From positions 1 through 64,000 of the forward strand of contig JAFZBE010000042.1 in assembly GCA_017561935.1 (NCBI GenBank): 64,000 bases of DNA, written 5' to 3'. Under the pieces are notes generated by a model. That model saw only the letters and a list, made by a program, of their open reading frames with translations. It did not search any database and was not told where the DNA came from. Positions 8,724-17,300 of this stretch are shown piece by piece. How positions within the stretch are numbered: the first letter of the stretch is position 1; each line of letters starts with the position of its first letter. This DNA comes from Bacteroidales bacterium. Lineage in GTDB: Bacteria > Bacteroidota > Bacteroidia > Bacteroidales > UBA3663. The position numbers and the translations under genes are program-made.

Positions 8724-9737
8724 ATGAAAGGCTCGAAAGACAAGATAGCAATTATTGTGGCAGGTATCGCTTTGATGCCTGCTGCGATGTGTTTTGCTGA
8801 AGTCCAGACTGAAGTCGAAGGTCGTCATTACCACATCGACGAAAAACTGAAAACTGCAGAACTGACCTACCTGTCGTACGATTCCTTGAATGTGGATGCC
8901 TATCGTGGTGCGCTCGATGTGCCTGCCGAGATTGGTGCAAATGGTTCGCAGTATCGGGTGACGGGAGTTACGCCATTCGCCTGTGTCTATTGTGAAGATC
9001 TCACTTCGGTGTATCTGCCAGAAGGTGTGACCCGTGTCGGGTTTGGTGCGTTCTCTGATTGTCCGAACCTCCTGGAGGTTAACCTGCCTTCAACGCTGAC
9101 CATCTTGGGCGATTGGGCATTCTATCGTGCCGTGTCTTTGCAGCAGGTCCGTGTGCCTGAGACCACCCGCCGTGTCGGCGCTTGTACGTTCGCATTCTGT
9201 ACGAGCCTTGCCAAGGTTGAGATGCCGCGTGGGGTGAAGAGTATTGCCCAAAATGCCTTCTATTATTGCATCTCCTTGCATGAGGTCCTGATCCCCGGCT
9301 CGGTAGATCAAATTGGAGAATATACGTTTGCATATTGTTCGAATTTGACCAAGGTACAGATGGAGGGCGGGCCTATCGCCATCACCGAGGATGTCTTCGA
9401 AGGGGTAGATGTGTCGGCATGCACACTTGTCGTTCCCTCTGACCAGGTGGAGGCCTACAAGGAAGCGGATGTGTGGAGGAATTTCAATATTGTGGATGGA
9501 GGCTATGATGACTTGAAGGAGGTGGACGATGACGAAATACTCCCTTCTTTTGAGATGAAGGTCATTGGCGGAGTCCTCTGTCTCAACGTCATCGGCGATG
9601 CCCCAGCCCTAGTCTATAACCTTTTGGGCCAGCGCATCGCCGTCGCAGCTTCGCACAGTGGTGAGAATCGCATTCCGTTGCCACACGGACAATATATTAT
9701 CAAATGTGGAAAGGAGTCGAGGAAGATAGTATTATGA
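8724..9737 (+). CDS. BspA-like leucine-rich-repeat surface protein
   Basis: 337-residue exported protein starting at ATG 8724 (the frame extends upstream only through repeat DNA). A signal peptide (IAIIVAGIALMPAAMCFA, about residues 8-25) precedes about five 23-residue LRR_5/BspA-type repeats, recognisable as FxxCxxLTSVxLPEGVxxxGxxAF units (about residues 85-230). The C-terminus, with YNLLGQRI, a hydrophobic stretch and ESRKIVL, resembles a T9SS sorting domain. BspA-like proteins are often surface adhesins; binding specificity is unknown. The 3' end overlaps the convergent Fur-family gene by 6 bp. Confidence 0.85.
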   Translation: MKGSKDKIAIIVAGIALMPAAMCFAEVQTEVEGRHYHIDEKLKTAELTYLSYDSLNVDAYRGALDVPAEIGANGSQYRVTGVTPFACVYCEDLTSVYLPEGVTRVGFGAFSDCPNLLEVNLPSTLTILGDWAFYRAVSLQQVRVPETTRRVGACTFAFCTSLAKVEMPRGVKSIAQNAFYYCISLHEVLIPGSVDQIGEYTFAYCSNLTKVQMEGGPIAITEDVFEGVDVSACTLVVPSDQVEAYKEADVWRNFNIVDGGYDDLKEVDDDEILPSFEMKVIGGVLCLNVIGDAPALVYNLLGQRIAVAASHSGENRIPLPHGQYIIKCGKESRKIVL

Positions 9738-10223
9738 TTTGGGATGGTAGTGTCCGCACTTGGGGCACACTCCATGAATAATGTATTGAATGGACTCCAC
9801 TTTGAATCCCTCGGGTACATGTACCTCGGGGATTTTTTCGTTTTTGAGGCAATAGGTCTTGCCACAGACCGAACATGTGAGATGCACGTGTTGGCATAAC
9901 TCGTGATGATGGGGGCAATGATCATCCAGGCAGATATGATGACACTCGGATTCCTTACCCTCGTCGTCGCAATTGTCATGCTCAAGACAGATGCAGTATT
10001 TCTTCTCGCCCGAACCATCGTCGAGGGTATGTAGCAAATCATGTTCGACGTAAAGGGTGAGGGCACGGAAGATGGTGCTGCGATCGACAGTGGGTAACAG
10101 TCCTTCGAGATCAGCCATCGAAAAGGCGTAGTCGAAGTCCTTGAGCGTTCGCCAGATCATGATACGCACGGCAGTGGGTCGCACGTCGTGATTCTGCAGA
10201 TGTTGGGCAATCTCTTCATTCAT
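9732..10223 (-). CDS. Fur-family metal regulator with His/Cys-rich insertion
   Basis: 163 residues from ATG 10223, which overlaps the preceding gene by 8 bp and suggests coupling. Residues 1-75 form the Fur winged helix (RPTAVRIMIWRTL; VDRSTIFRALTLY). CSVC (117-120) and CPKC (153-156) are the structural zinc CxxC pairs of Fur proteins. Between them lies an unusual segment, residues 77-114, holding seven Cys and nine His (CHHICLDDHCPHHHELCQHVH) where ordinary Fur/Zur proteins have only a few ligands. It is likely a zinc- or other metal-sensing repressor (Zur-like), but the metal is inferred. Last gene of the aat operon. Confidence 0.85.
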   Translation of the reverse strand: MNEEIAQHLQNHDVRPTAVRIMIWRTLKDFDYAFSMADLEGLLPTVDRSTIFRALTLYVEHDLLHTLDDGSGEKKYCICLEHDNCDDEGKESECHHICLDDHCPHHHELCQHVHLTCSVCGKTYCLKNEKIPEVHVPEGFKVESIQYIIHGVCPKCGHYHPKS

Positions 10224-10611
10224 AGCGGGAGAATTTTTTCTTGAGCATGTTGATGACAATCCACGGGGCATGGTGCCAGGTGCGGTCCTCTTCGGTGGTA
10301 AGCAGGAAGCGGCGCATCGTCATGAGGTCTTCGGGCTGGTTCGATAGGTCAATGATGACCACATCCTCGAAAGTCTGCTGGCGAGTGAGGATGGGATGCT
10401 GTCCCTTGCGAGATAAAAGGAAGATGTGGGTTCGGAATCTTCCCCGATTGATCCCCGTTGCGTTGACATCATGAATCTGCATCTCGTCAAAGGTTTCAAG
10501 GCGGGGACCGATGCTGTTCTGGTGATGGGGTAGCATCAGCTGACGACTCTCGGCCAGCACTTGATGTGCCATGTCAAGGAGTGTCTGTTCGTGAGGAGGA
10601 AGAGGAGTCAT
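10216..10611 (-). CDS. conserved-looking hypothetical protein in the aat-fur operon
   Basis: 131 residues, soluble, without signal peptide or membrane segment. No family was recognised. Visible features are a Gln/His-rich N-terminal third, the central DVVIIDLSNQPEDLMTMRRF and a basic C-terminus MLKKKFSRYE. It follows aat by 10 bp and overlaps the Fur-family gene by 8 bp, so it is translated between the two and probably co-regulated. The tight packing and good composition support a real gene; function is unknown. Confidence 0.75.
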   Translation of the reverse strand: MTPLPPHEQTLLDMAHQVLAESRQLMLPHHQNSIGPRLETFDEMQIHDVNATGINRGRFRTHIFLLSRKGQHPILTRQQTFEDVVIIDLSNQPEDLMTMRRFLLTTEEDRTWHHAPWIVINMLKKKFSRYE

Positions 10612-10621
10612 GTTTTAGAGA

Positions 10622-11326
10622 TTAGTTGTCTTTTGGAAGCTGACGGATGAGCTTAAGATATTCATCATAACCGATATATCTGCCACCCATGGTTTTGAGA
10701 TGTGGAGTCTCGAACTGACAATCGATAAGCGTGTTTCCAAGCTGCTTCATCAAGCGGGCTAGCATGACAAGGGCAATCTTCGATGCGTTTGGAATCAGCG
10801 AGAACATGCTTTCGCCAAAAAAACCGCTGCCCATGGTGACTCCATAGAGACCACCCACAAGTTGCTCATCTTTCCATATCTCGACACTCGTGGCAGATCC
10901 TTGATCGTGCAGACGGATGTAGGCTTCTTTCATCTCGGGACCGAGCCAGGCTCCTATGCCTTCTTCGCGCAGCTTACCGCATAGGTCGATAACCTGCTCG
11001 AAAGCTTTCCCCACAGTGACGTGCAGTTCTCCGCGCCTGACCTTGTTGAGTTCCTGATGCATGGAGTGGGAGATGTGTATCTCGTCGGGAAAGATAACAA
11101 AGCGTTGCATCGGACACCACCATTGGATATATGGTTTACCAGTGTCGGGGTCGATGAGTTCTTTGCAGGTGTCTTCAGCACGGAAAGCGTACCAGGGGAA
11201 GATACCCCAACTGTAGGCCAGCAAGAGGCGTTCGGTGCTTAGATCGCCCCCTACGGCAAACAGTCCGTCTGGTTCGCCTTCCCTCGGGTCGGGGAAGCCT
11301 ATTGTCGAATCAAGTAGGTAAATCAT
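10622..11326 (-). CDS. aat: leucyl/phenylalanyl-tRNA--protein transferase
   Basis: 234 residues, the usual length. The enzyme adds Leu or Phe from aminoacyl-tRNA to proteins with N-terminal Lys or Arg, marking them for ClpS/ClpAP. Family hallmarks are FPxP-like FPDPREGEPDGLFAVGGDLS, GIFPWY, QWWCPMQRFVIFP, VGGLYGVTMGSGFFGESMFS and LIDCQFETPHLKTMGG. The usual AHSVEVW reads ATSVEIW (His to Thr). First gene of a three-gene operon with a well-formed promoter immediately upstream. No clpS or clpA is present in the window. Confidence 0.96.
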   Translation of the reverse strand: MIYLLDSTIGFPDPREGEPDGLFAVGGDLSTERLLLAYSWGIFPWYAFRAEDTCKELIDPDTGKPYIQWWCPMQRFVIFPDEIHISHSMHQELNKVRRGELHVTVGKAFEQVIDLCGKLREEGIGAWLGPEMKEAYIRLHDQGSATSVEIWKDEQLVGGLYGVTMGSGFFGESMFSLIPNASKIALVMLARLMKQLGNTLIDCQFETPHLKTMGGRYIGYDEYLKLIRQLPKDN

Positions 11327-11354
11327 ATATCGGTTTTCAGTTTTTCTGAGGGTA

Positions 11355-11386
11355 CAAAGATAGCATTCTTTTCTGAGATGACCAAA
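11355..11386 (-). promoter_or_regulatory. promoter of the aat operon
   Basis: On the minus strand TTTG (11386-11383), a 20-bp spacer and TATCTTTG (11362-11355) match the Bacteroidota housekeeping promoter; the ATG is 29 bp downstream. Confidence 0.75.
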
Positions 11387-11616
11387 TATTCTTGCGAAAT
11401 AATGGTCAAAGAGGTGAATATAATGGACATCTTCCTATCAAATATCGCGTTTGAAGCAAATTCATTGGGATGATAAACGGTTGGAATATGAAAAAAACAA
11501 TCAAAAAGGGAGGAAAATCGTACAAATTTTCGCAAAAAACGATATACGTGTATGTCTTTTTTGTTACAAATACGGCCAATGAATGTTATTTTTTGTGCTT
11601 TTTTCTATATAATTCC

Positions 11617-11647
11617 TTTGTCATTCCAAAAAAAGTCTCTATCTTTG
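11617..11647 (+). promoter_or_regulatory. strong promoter without a downstream gene
   Basis: TTTG (11617-11620), 19-bp spacer, TATCTTTG (11640-11647): a perfect consensus match. No plausible coding sequence follows on this strand; instead there is a hairpin-rich segment ending in a terminator. Confidence 0.8.
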
Positions 11648-11653
11648 CATCGT

Positions 11654-11827
11654 CAAAAAGACATAAAAAGATCCGAAAGGATTAAACCATCGGATCTGTC
11701 AAGAATCTTATATGTGAAAATTGGATATAAAGTTTGGTTATAAGATAGTGTGTGTTTATAAAATATTTTAGCTATTCATGTGTGTTTGAGGACGGCGGGC
11801 TGTGAAGCCAGCCGCTCTTCGTTTTTT
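11654..11827 (+). ncRNA. candidate structured small RNA, about 175 nt
   Basis: Starts just after a consensus promoter and ends at an intrinsic terminator. Hairpin 1: AGATCCGA (11669-11676) pairs perfectly with TCGGATCT (11690-11697), and outer GAC/GTC can extend it. Hairpin 2: ATCTTATA (11705-11712) pairs with TATAAGAT (11739-11746). Hairpin 3 is the terminator, GC-rich with six T after it (11788-11827). No ORF with coding character lies inside. Length and transcript layout would suit a 6S-like or other regulatory RNA, but I could not match it to a known family. Confidence 0.65.
11788..11827 (+). terminator. intrinsic terminator of the small-RNA candidate
   Basis: Stem around GGCT-GTGA-AGCC extended by CGGCG/AGCCG-type pairs to about 13 base pairs with two mismatches, followed by TTTTTT at 11822-11827. 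Confidence 0.8.
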
Positions 11828-11828
11828 A

Positions 11829-12167
11829 TCAGCGGTGTCCACCTCTTGGCATACGCCCTCCACGGGTCAGAACCTGTAGGGCAATCATGATGAGGGCTAC
11901 AGCACCTGTGATGGCTGCGGTGGTCTTGAAGTCCTGGATGAGACCGCAACGGTAGAGCTGCAGAACCACACCAATACCGATGCCAAGCAGCGACATCAGT
12001 TTATCGGGTGCGAACATCAGGCGGATTGCACACGGGATGATGATGAACATAGGCCACCATGTCTTGAGGAATGTAATACTTTCGATTACCCCTGTGGCCC
12101 AAAGGAGGGCGATAATGCCGAGCATCAGCAGCAGTGCGCCCCAGAATAAATTACCAAAATATTTCAT
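11829..12167 (-). CDS. small four-helix membrane protein (LiaF-TM/DUF5668-like)
   Basis: 112 residues with four hydrophobic segments (about 5-25, 34-51, 56-72 and 82-99) and a basic GGRMPRGGHR tail. The pattern FWGALLLMLGIIALLW followed by WWPMFIIIP resembles the transmembrane part of LiaI/LiaF-like proteins, which in Firmicutes act in envelope-stress sensing; the role in Bacteroidota is not established. Own promoter with ideal spacing upstream. It stands alone, tail-to-tail with the small-RNA candidate. Confidence 0.75.
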   Translation of the reverse strand: MKYFGNLFWGALLLMLGIIALLWATGVIESITFLKTWWPMFIIIPCAIRLMFAPDKLMSLLGIGIGVVLQLYRCGLIQDFKTTAAITGAVALIMIALQVLTRGGRMPRGGHR

Positions 12168-12213
12168 TTTGATTGAGGGATTATATGATTATTATTTGTT
12201 TGTATTCTGGCCG

Positions 12214-12245
12214 CAAAGATACTGCTTTTCTTGTTATATTCCAAA
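12214..12245 (-). promoter_or_regulatory. promoter of the small membrane protein gene
   Basis: Minus strand TTTG (12245-12242), 20-bp spacer, TATCTTTG (12221-12214). Confidence 0.75.
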
Positions 12246-12292
12246 TTTTGAACATAAAAACTCCTATAGTGGTGAAAGATAAATCATAAAAC

Positions 12293-12317
12293 GGCCCCCG
12301 AAGAGCATTCGGAGGCC
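12293..12317 (-). terminator. terminator of the sdhCAB operon
   Basis: GGCCTCCGAA / TTCGGGGGCC hairpin on the minus strand with one mismatch, followed by GTTTTAT, 42 bp after the sdhB stop. Confidence 0.65.
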
Positions 12318-12358
12318 GCATTATTAATTATTCTTCTCCAATGAAGGAGGATCTCAGA

Positions 12359-13120
12359 TCAATCAGCAAGTTTAGCCTTGATGAACTCACGGTTGAGGCG
12401 TGCGATGTTGGAGATCTTCACGCTCTTGGGGCATTCCATCTCGCAGGCACGAGTGTTGGTGCAGTTGCCGAATCCGAGTTCGTCCATGCGTGCTACCATA
12501 GCCTTGGCGCGACGAGCAGCCTCTACCTTGCCCTGTGGAAGGAGAGCAAACTGGCTGACCTTGGCGCTGACGAAGAGCATAGCTGAACCGTTCTTGCAGG
12601 CAGCAACGCAAGCGCCGCAGCCGATGCAAGATGCAGAGTCCATAGCCTCGTCGGCATCCACCTTCGAGATGAGGATAGCGTTGGCATCCTGGGCAGCACC
12701 GCAGTTGATCGAGGTGTAGCCACCAGCCTGCTGGATCTTATCGAAAGCAGAGCGGTCAACCATCAAGTCGCGGATTACGGGGAATCCTGCCGAACGCCAT
12801 GGCTCAACGGTGATGGTTTCGCCATTCTTGAACTTACGCATGTGGAGCTGGCAAGTGGTGATGGCATCGTCGATGCCGTGTGGACGGCCGTTGATGTAAA
12901 GCGAGCAGGTGCCGCAAATGCCTTCACGACAGTCGTGGTCGAAGACAATGGGCTCCTCGTGCTTGTTGATGAGCTGCTCGTTGAGCGTGTCCATCATCTC
13001 AAAGAATGACATTTCGGTCGAAACGTGCTCAACGTCATAGGTCTTGAATTCGCCCTTTTCCTTTGGGCCGCGCTGACGCCAAACTTTGACTTTTACGTTC
13101 AGAAAATTTTCTTTTCCCAT
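12359..13120 (-). CDS. sdhB: succinate dehydrogenase/fumarate reductase iron-sulfur subunit
   Basis: 253 residues. Carries electrons between the flavoprotein and the quinone site. The N-terminal ferredoxin domain binds [2Fe-2S] through CREGICGTC (Cys64, 69, 72) and Cys90. The C-terminal domain shows [11 protein letters not shown] (Cys165, 168, 171, 175) and a second set in [14 protein letters not shown] for the [3Fe-4S]/[4Fe-4S] clusters. In Bacteroidales this enzyme usually works as fumarate reductase in anaerobic energy metabolism, so frdB is an equally fair name; direction cannot be read from sequence. Third gene of the operon, 27 bp after sdhA. Confidence 0.96.
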   Translation of the reverse strand: MGKENFLNVKVKVWRQRGPKEKGEFKTYDVEHVSTEMSFFEMMDTLNEQLINKHEEPIVFDHDCREGICGTCSLYINGRPHGIDDAITTCQLHMRKFKNGETITVEPWRSAGFPVIRDLMVDRSAFDKIQQAGGYTSINCGAAQDANAILISKVDADEAMDSASCIGCGACVAACKNGSAMLFVSAKVSQFALLPQGKVEAARRAKAMVARMDELGFGNCTNTRACEMECPKSVKISNIARLNREFIKAKLAD

Positions 13121-13147
13121 AGTTGTCTAAATTATTAAAAGGGTGAA

Positions 13148-15124
13148 TTATGACTTGTAGTTACGTGTCTGTACCTTGATCTCCTGGTAGTCAAGCATCT
13201 CCTTGTAGAGTTCGGGCTCCTTGCCTTCGCCCATGTACTTCCAGCAGCCAACATACATGAAGTTCTTGTCGTCGCGCTTGGCTTCGCCTTCCTCGGTCTG
13301 ATGTTCCTCACGGAAGTGGCCACCGCATGACTCCTCACGATGGAGGGCATCGCGTGCCATCAGCTCGCCAATCTCGATGAAGTCGAGCAGACGAATGGCC
13401 TTGTCGAGCTCGGTGTTTAGCGTGCTGGCTTCACCTGGTACATAAACTTCCTTCCAGAAGGTCTTGCGGAGCTCGCCGAGTTTCTTGAGACCCTCTTCGA
13501 GGCCAGCCTTGGTACGACCCATGCCGACATTGTCCCACATGATGTGGCCCAGTTCCTTGTGGATGGAATCGACGGTACGTGTGCCCTGCACAGCCATGAT
13601 CTTCTGGATCTTTGCCTTAATGGCATCTTCTGCCTCCTGGAATTCGGGGAGATCGGTCGAGAAACGTGGAACCTGAATCTGGTCGGCCAGATAGTTCTGC
13701 AGTGTGTAAGGCAGAACGAAGTAACCATCGGCGAGACCCTGCATAAGAGCAGAAGCACCAAGACGGTTGGCTCCATGGTCAGAGAAGTTTGCCTCACCGG
13801 CGCAGAACAGACCCTTGACAGAGGTCATCAACTCATAGTCAACCCAGATGCCGCCCATCGTGTAGTGGATAGCGGGATAGATCATCATTGGGGTCTCGTA
13901 TGGGTTGTCGTCGGTAATCTTCTGATACATCTGGAAGAGGTTGCCGTACTTGTCTGCAACCACGTCCTTGCCCAGACGCTTGATGGCATCCGAGAAGTCG
14001 AGGAACACGGCGAGACCGGTGCTGTTGACACCAAAGCCCTTGTCGCAACGCTCCTTGGCAGCACGTGATGCAACGTCACGAGGTACGAGGTTGCCAAAGG
14101 CGGGATAGCGGCGCTCCAGGTAGTAGTCACGGTCCTCTTCAGGAATCTGGTGACCACGAATTTCGCCGCGCTGCAGACGCTTGGCATCTTCGAGTTTCTT
14201 GGGTACCCAGATGCGGCCGTCGTTACGGAGAGATTCGGACATCAAGGTAAGTTTCGACTGGATGTCACCGTGTACAGGGATACAGGTGGGGTGGATCTGT
14301 GCATAGCAGGGGTTGGCAAACATGGCACCCTTGTGATAGATCTGGATGGCTGCGCCACCGTTGCACGACATTGCATTGGTCGAGAGGAAGTATGCATTGC
14401 CATAACCGCCGGTTGCAACGATGACAGCGTGAGCAGAATAACGCTCCAGCTCGCCGGTTACGAGGTTGCGACAGATGATACCACGTGCACGTTCAACGCC
14501 CTCCTTGTCCTTGATGAGGACAACGTCGAGCATCTCACGGCGTGGATACATGGTGACAGTACCCTTCTCAATCTGACGGTTGAGCGAAGAGTAGGCGCCG
14601 AGCAGCAGCTGCTGGCCTGTCTGTCCCTTGGCATAGAAGGTACGCGATACCTGTGCGCCACCGAACGAACGGTTAGCGAGGGTTCCGCCATATTCGCGTG
14701 CGAAAGGTACACCCTGGGCAACGCACTGGTCGATGATGTTGTTCGATACCTCAGCCAGACGATATACGTTAGCTTCACGAGCACGGTAGTCACCGCCCTT
14801 GATGGTGTCATAGAAGAGACGATAAACCGAGTCACCATCGTTCTGATAGTTCTTGGCAGCATTGATGCCGCCCTGTGCAGCGATGGAGTGGGCACGACGA
14901 GGAGAGTCCTGGATGCAGAAGCACTTTACCTTGAAGCCCATTTCACCAAGAGTAGCTGCAGCAGCACCACCTGCGAGACCTGAACCTACAACGATGATGT
15001 CGAGTTTACGCTTGTTGGCTGGGTTCACCAGCCTCTGGTGTGCCTTATAGTTCGTCCACTTGTCAGCGAGCTTTCCTTCGGGGATGCGGCTGAGCGCGGG
15101 ATCCATGATGTGTTCAATAGCCAT
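13148..15124 (-). CDS. sdhA: succinate dehydrogenase/fumarate reductase flavoprotein subunit
   Basis: 658 residues, close to other class B enzymes. Catalytic subunit interconverting succinate and fumarate with covalently bound FAD. The Rossmann motif [19 protein letters not shown] lies near residue 46, and [11 protein letters not shown] follows the histidine (RRAHS) that attaches [13 protein letters not shown] and a C-terminal [18 protein letters not shown] segment are also typical. Sits between sdhC (41-bp gap) and sdhB (27-bp gap), all on the minus strand under one promoter. Confidence 0.97.
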   Translation of the reverse strand: MAIEHIMDPALSRIPEGKLADKWTNYKAHQRLVNPANKRKLDIIVVGSGLAGGAAAATLGEMGFKVKCFCIQDSPRRAHSIAAQGGINAAKNYQNDGDSVYRLFYDTIKGGDYRAREANVYRLAEVSNNIIDQCVAQGVPFAREYGGTLANRSFGGAQVSRTFYAKGQTGQQLLLGAYSSLNRQIEKGTVTMYPRREMLDVVLIKDKEGVERARGIICRNLVTGELERYSAHAVIVATGGYGNAYFLSTNAMSCNGGAAIQIYHKGAMFANPCYAQIHPTCIPVHGDIQSKLTLMSESLRNDGRIWVPKKLEDAKRLQRGEIRGHQIPEEDRDYYLERRYPAFGNLVPRDVASRAAKERCDKGFGVNSTGLAVFLDFSDAIKRLGKDVVADKYGNLFQMYQKITDDNPYETPMMIYPAIHYTMGGIWVDYELMTSVKGLFCAGEANFSDHGANRLGASALMQGLADGYFVLPYTLQNYLADQIQVPRFSTDLPEFQEAEDAIKAKIQKIMAVQGTRTVDSIHKELGHIMWDNVGMGRTKAGLEEGLKKLGELRKTFWKEVYVPGEASTLNTELDKAIRLLDFIEIGELMARDALHREESCGGHFREEHQTEEGEAKRDDKNFMYVGCWKYMGEGKEPELYKEMLDYQEIKVQTRNYKS

Positions 15125-15165
15125 AGTCTAAATTGCTGTTTATGGATTTACGATGTTAAGATTAA

Positions 15166-15873
15166 TTAGCAGCATATGCAGTGGAAGCCTCCCTTATGTA
15201 TAACGGCAGTCACAAGAACGAGGAAGAAGCCGCAGAAGATGATGGTGGCCCAGATGTAGCTGATGCAGATCCAGCGATTGAGCCAGGTCTTGCCGTTCCA
15301 GCCAAGGGTCTGCATAGACGACCAAATGCCGTGTGTGAGATGGAACCAAAGAGCTGCAAACCAAATGATGTAGAGCACGAAGAGGATTGGGTCAGAAAGG
15401 GTGTAGGTAATCCAATCGAAACCGGCAGTGGCACCGTATAAGCCATCTGAACCAGCCAGTTCAGCCAACATCATGTTGCTCCAGAAATTGTAGAGGTGAA
15501 TCAGGACACCGCAGATCACGATGATACCAAGCACGAGCATGTTCTTAGCAGCCCAGTGTACCGGCTGCTTGCCGGAAATGGCATAACGGTCATTGCCACG
15601 AGCCTTCCAGTTCTGGAGGGTTAGGATGAAGGCGTAGATAAAATGGATGACTATGAGCAGAGCCAAGCCGGCAGTACCAAGGAGCGCATACCAGTTGGTG
15701 CCCAGGAATTCACAGACCTTGTCGAAGTAATGTTCGCCTGCAGGTGTGCCTACGACGACATCATACACATAAACAAGGTTCATCAGCATGTGGAAGGTGA
15801 GAAAGAGCACAAGGCATGCACCGGTGACACTCATTACCACCTTACGACCGATTGACGAAGATGTTAACCACAT
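15166..15873 (-). CDS. sdhC: succinate dehydrogenase/fumarate reductase cytochrome b subunit
   Basis: 235 residues with five hydrophobic segments, the single-chain diheme type B anchor that transfers electrons to or from menaquinone. The N-terminal SSSIGRKVVMSVTG and the histidines in LTFHMLMN, LIVIHFIYAF, VHWAAK, GVLIHLYNFW and LWFHLTHGI fit the heme-ligand pattern of this family; exact assignment needs alignment. First gene of the operon, with a promoter about 95 bp upstream of the ATG. Confidence 0.95.
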   Translation of the reverse strand: MWLTSSSIGRKVVMSVTGACLVLFLTFHMLMNLVYVYDVVVGTPAGEHYFDKVCEFLGTNWYALLGTAGLALLIVIHFIYAFILTLQNWKARGNDRYAISGKQPVHWAAKNMLVLGIIVICGVLIHLYNFWSNMMLAELAGSDGLYGATAGFDWITYTLSDPILFVLYIIWFAALWFHLTHGIWSSMQTLGWNGKTWLNRWICISYIWATIIFCGFFLVLVTAVIHKGGFHCICC

Positions 15874-15968
15874 AGGAATTTGGTGTTGTTGTTAGTAATA
15901 TTGATTTATTGGTTGTTTTGTTGGCACTTTACAGCCTTTTTTAAGGCGTAATTCTTTTTATATCGCTG

Positions 15969-16000
15969 CAAATATAATTATTTATTGAAAAAAAACCAAT
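15969..16000 (-). promoter_or_regulatory. promoter of sdhCAB
   Basis: Minus strand ATTG (16000-15997), 20-bp spacer, TATATTTG (15976-15969). The leader contains a small GCCTT-TTTT-AAGGC hairpin. Confidence 0.6.
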
Positions 16001-16039
16001 TTCTTGACCTCAAAATGTGCAATATTGCGCAAAAATGGT

Positions 16040-16047
16040 TATCTTTG
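16040..16047 (+). promoter_or_regulatory. -7 box of dusB
   Basis: TATCTTTG, 39 bp before the ATG; a TGTG stands near the -33 position. Confidence 0.55.
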
Positions 16048-16086
16048 CACTATCAAAATAGCAATTTCTTAACAATTTTAAAATAT

Positions 16087-17091
16087 ATGAAGATTGGCCC
16101 CGTAGAATTGCCTGATAAGGCCGTGATGCTTGCACCGATGGAGGACGTCACCGATGTGGGTTTCCGTCTCCAGTGTCGTCACTTCGGTGCCGACATGGTC
16201 TATTCGGAGTTCGTCTCAGCCGACGCACTGATTCGCAGCATCGACAAAACGATGCGTAAGCTCACTGTGCTGGAAGAGGAACGTCCCGTTGTGATCCAGA
16301 TTTATGGACGTGACGTGCCATCGATGGTTGAGGCTGCCCAGATTGTGGAACAGGCTCATCCCGACATCCTCGACATCAATTTCGGTTGTCCTGTGAAGCG
16401 TGTGGCAGGCAAGGGTGCCGGTGCCGGTATGTTGCGCGATATCCCGCTCCTGCTTGACATCACGCGAGCTGTCGTCGATGCAGTCAAGCTGCCAGTGACT
16501 GTCAAGACACGTCTGGGTTGGGATTGTGAGCACAAGATCATCACCACGTTGGCCGAGCAACTGCAGGATTGCGGTATTCAGGCTTTGGCAATCCATGGAC
16601 GCACGCGTTCGCAGATGTACAATGGGGAAGCCGATTGGACGCTGATTCGTGAGGTGAAGCAGAACCCTCGCATCCACATCCCGATTATCGGCAACGGCGA
16701 TGTTACTTCAGCGCAGATTGCAAAGCAACGTTTCGACGAGACGGGTGTCGATGGAATCCTTGTGGGACGTGCCACCTTTGGTCGGCCGTGGATCTTCCGC
16801 GAGATCAAGCATTTGCTTGCGACGGGCAAGGAACTGCCTCCCATCCCGCTCGATGAATGCGTAATGGCTCTCAAGCACCAGGTGGAGGAGAGTGTGGCAC
16901 GCATCGATGAGTATCGTGGCATCCTGCATATCCGTAGGCATCTGGCGGCTACACCCATTTTCAAGGGTATCCCCAACTTCAGGGAGACACGCATCGCTAT
17001 GCTTCGTGCCGAGACGGTCGAAGAACTCTATCGAATTATGGACAAGGCCGTCGAAATGATTGGTAATGCGAAAAAATCGATTGCAGAATAA
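16087..17091 (+). CDS. dusB: tRNA-dihydrouridine synthase
   Basis: 334 residues from ATG 16087; the frame extends 34 codons further upstream but that part contains the promoter. FMN enzyme reducing uridines in the tRNA D-loop. APMEDVTDVGFR near the N-terminus, DINFGCPVKRVAGKGAGAGML with catalytic Cys101, IHGRTRSQMYNGEADW and IGNGDVTS are the Dus signatures; the overall pattern fits the DusB subgroup. Monocistronic, followed by the minus-strand small-RNA-like cassette. Confidence 0.94.
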   Translation: MKIGPVELPDKAVMLAPMEDVTDVGFRLQCRHFGADMVYSEFVSADALIRSIDKTMRKLTVLEEERPVVIQIYGRDVPSMVEAAQIVEQAHPDILDINFGCPVKRVAGKGAGAGMLRDIPLLLDITRAVVDAVKLPVTVKTRLGWDCEHKIITTLAEQLQDCGIQALAIHGRTRSQMYNGEADWTLIREVKQNPRIHIPIIGNGDVTSAQIAKQRFDETGVDGILVGRATFGRPWIFREIKHLLATGKELPPIPLDECVMALKHQVEESVARIDEYRGILHIRRHLAATPIFKGIPNFRETRIAMLRAETVEELYRIMDKAVEMIGNAKKSIAE

Positions 17092-17106
17092 ATGATGAAA
17101 AGGGCA

Positions 17107-17213
17107 TAAAAAAATCCGAACCGTCATCCCGACGGCTCGAATTCACATTACCTTAAATCTAATACCATGAAAAACACGATGCAAAGATAGGGGATTTTTG
17201 GCAATAGTGCAAA
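17107..17213 (-). ncRNA. small-RNA-like cassette, copy 1 (promoter to terminator)
   Basis: On the minus strand a perfect promoter, TTTG (17213-17210), 20-bp spacer, TATCTTTG (17189-17182), is followed by about 45 nt and the hairpin CGAGCCGTC/GACGGTTCG with seven T (ending 17108). The predicted transcript is about 70 nt. From the -7 box, 27 nt are identical to the copy at 42609-42616 (CATCGTGTTTTTCATGGTA after the box), and both hairpins share CCGTCG-GATGAC. Function unknown; there is no coding potential. Confidence 0.6.
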
Positions 17214-17300
17214 CGTTTGCACTACTTTTTTCTAAAAAACAGACAAATCGCCTCGGTTCGGGGCGATTTGTCATTCGTAGTTGTCAAGAAAACCAACTAA

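Noticed and set aside
17166..17189. Conserved 7-codon ORF (MKNTMQR) present in both small-RNA-like cassettes on the plus strand
   Set aside because: The same bases read on the minus strand are a consensus -7 box and transcript start; conservation is explained by the promoter, and no promoter serves the plus-strand frame.
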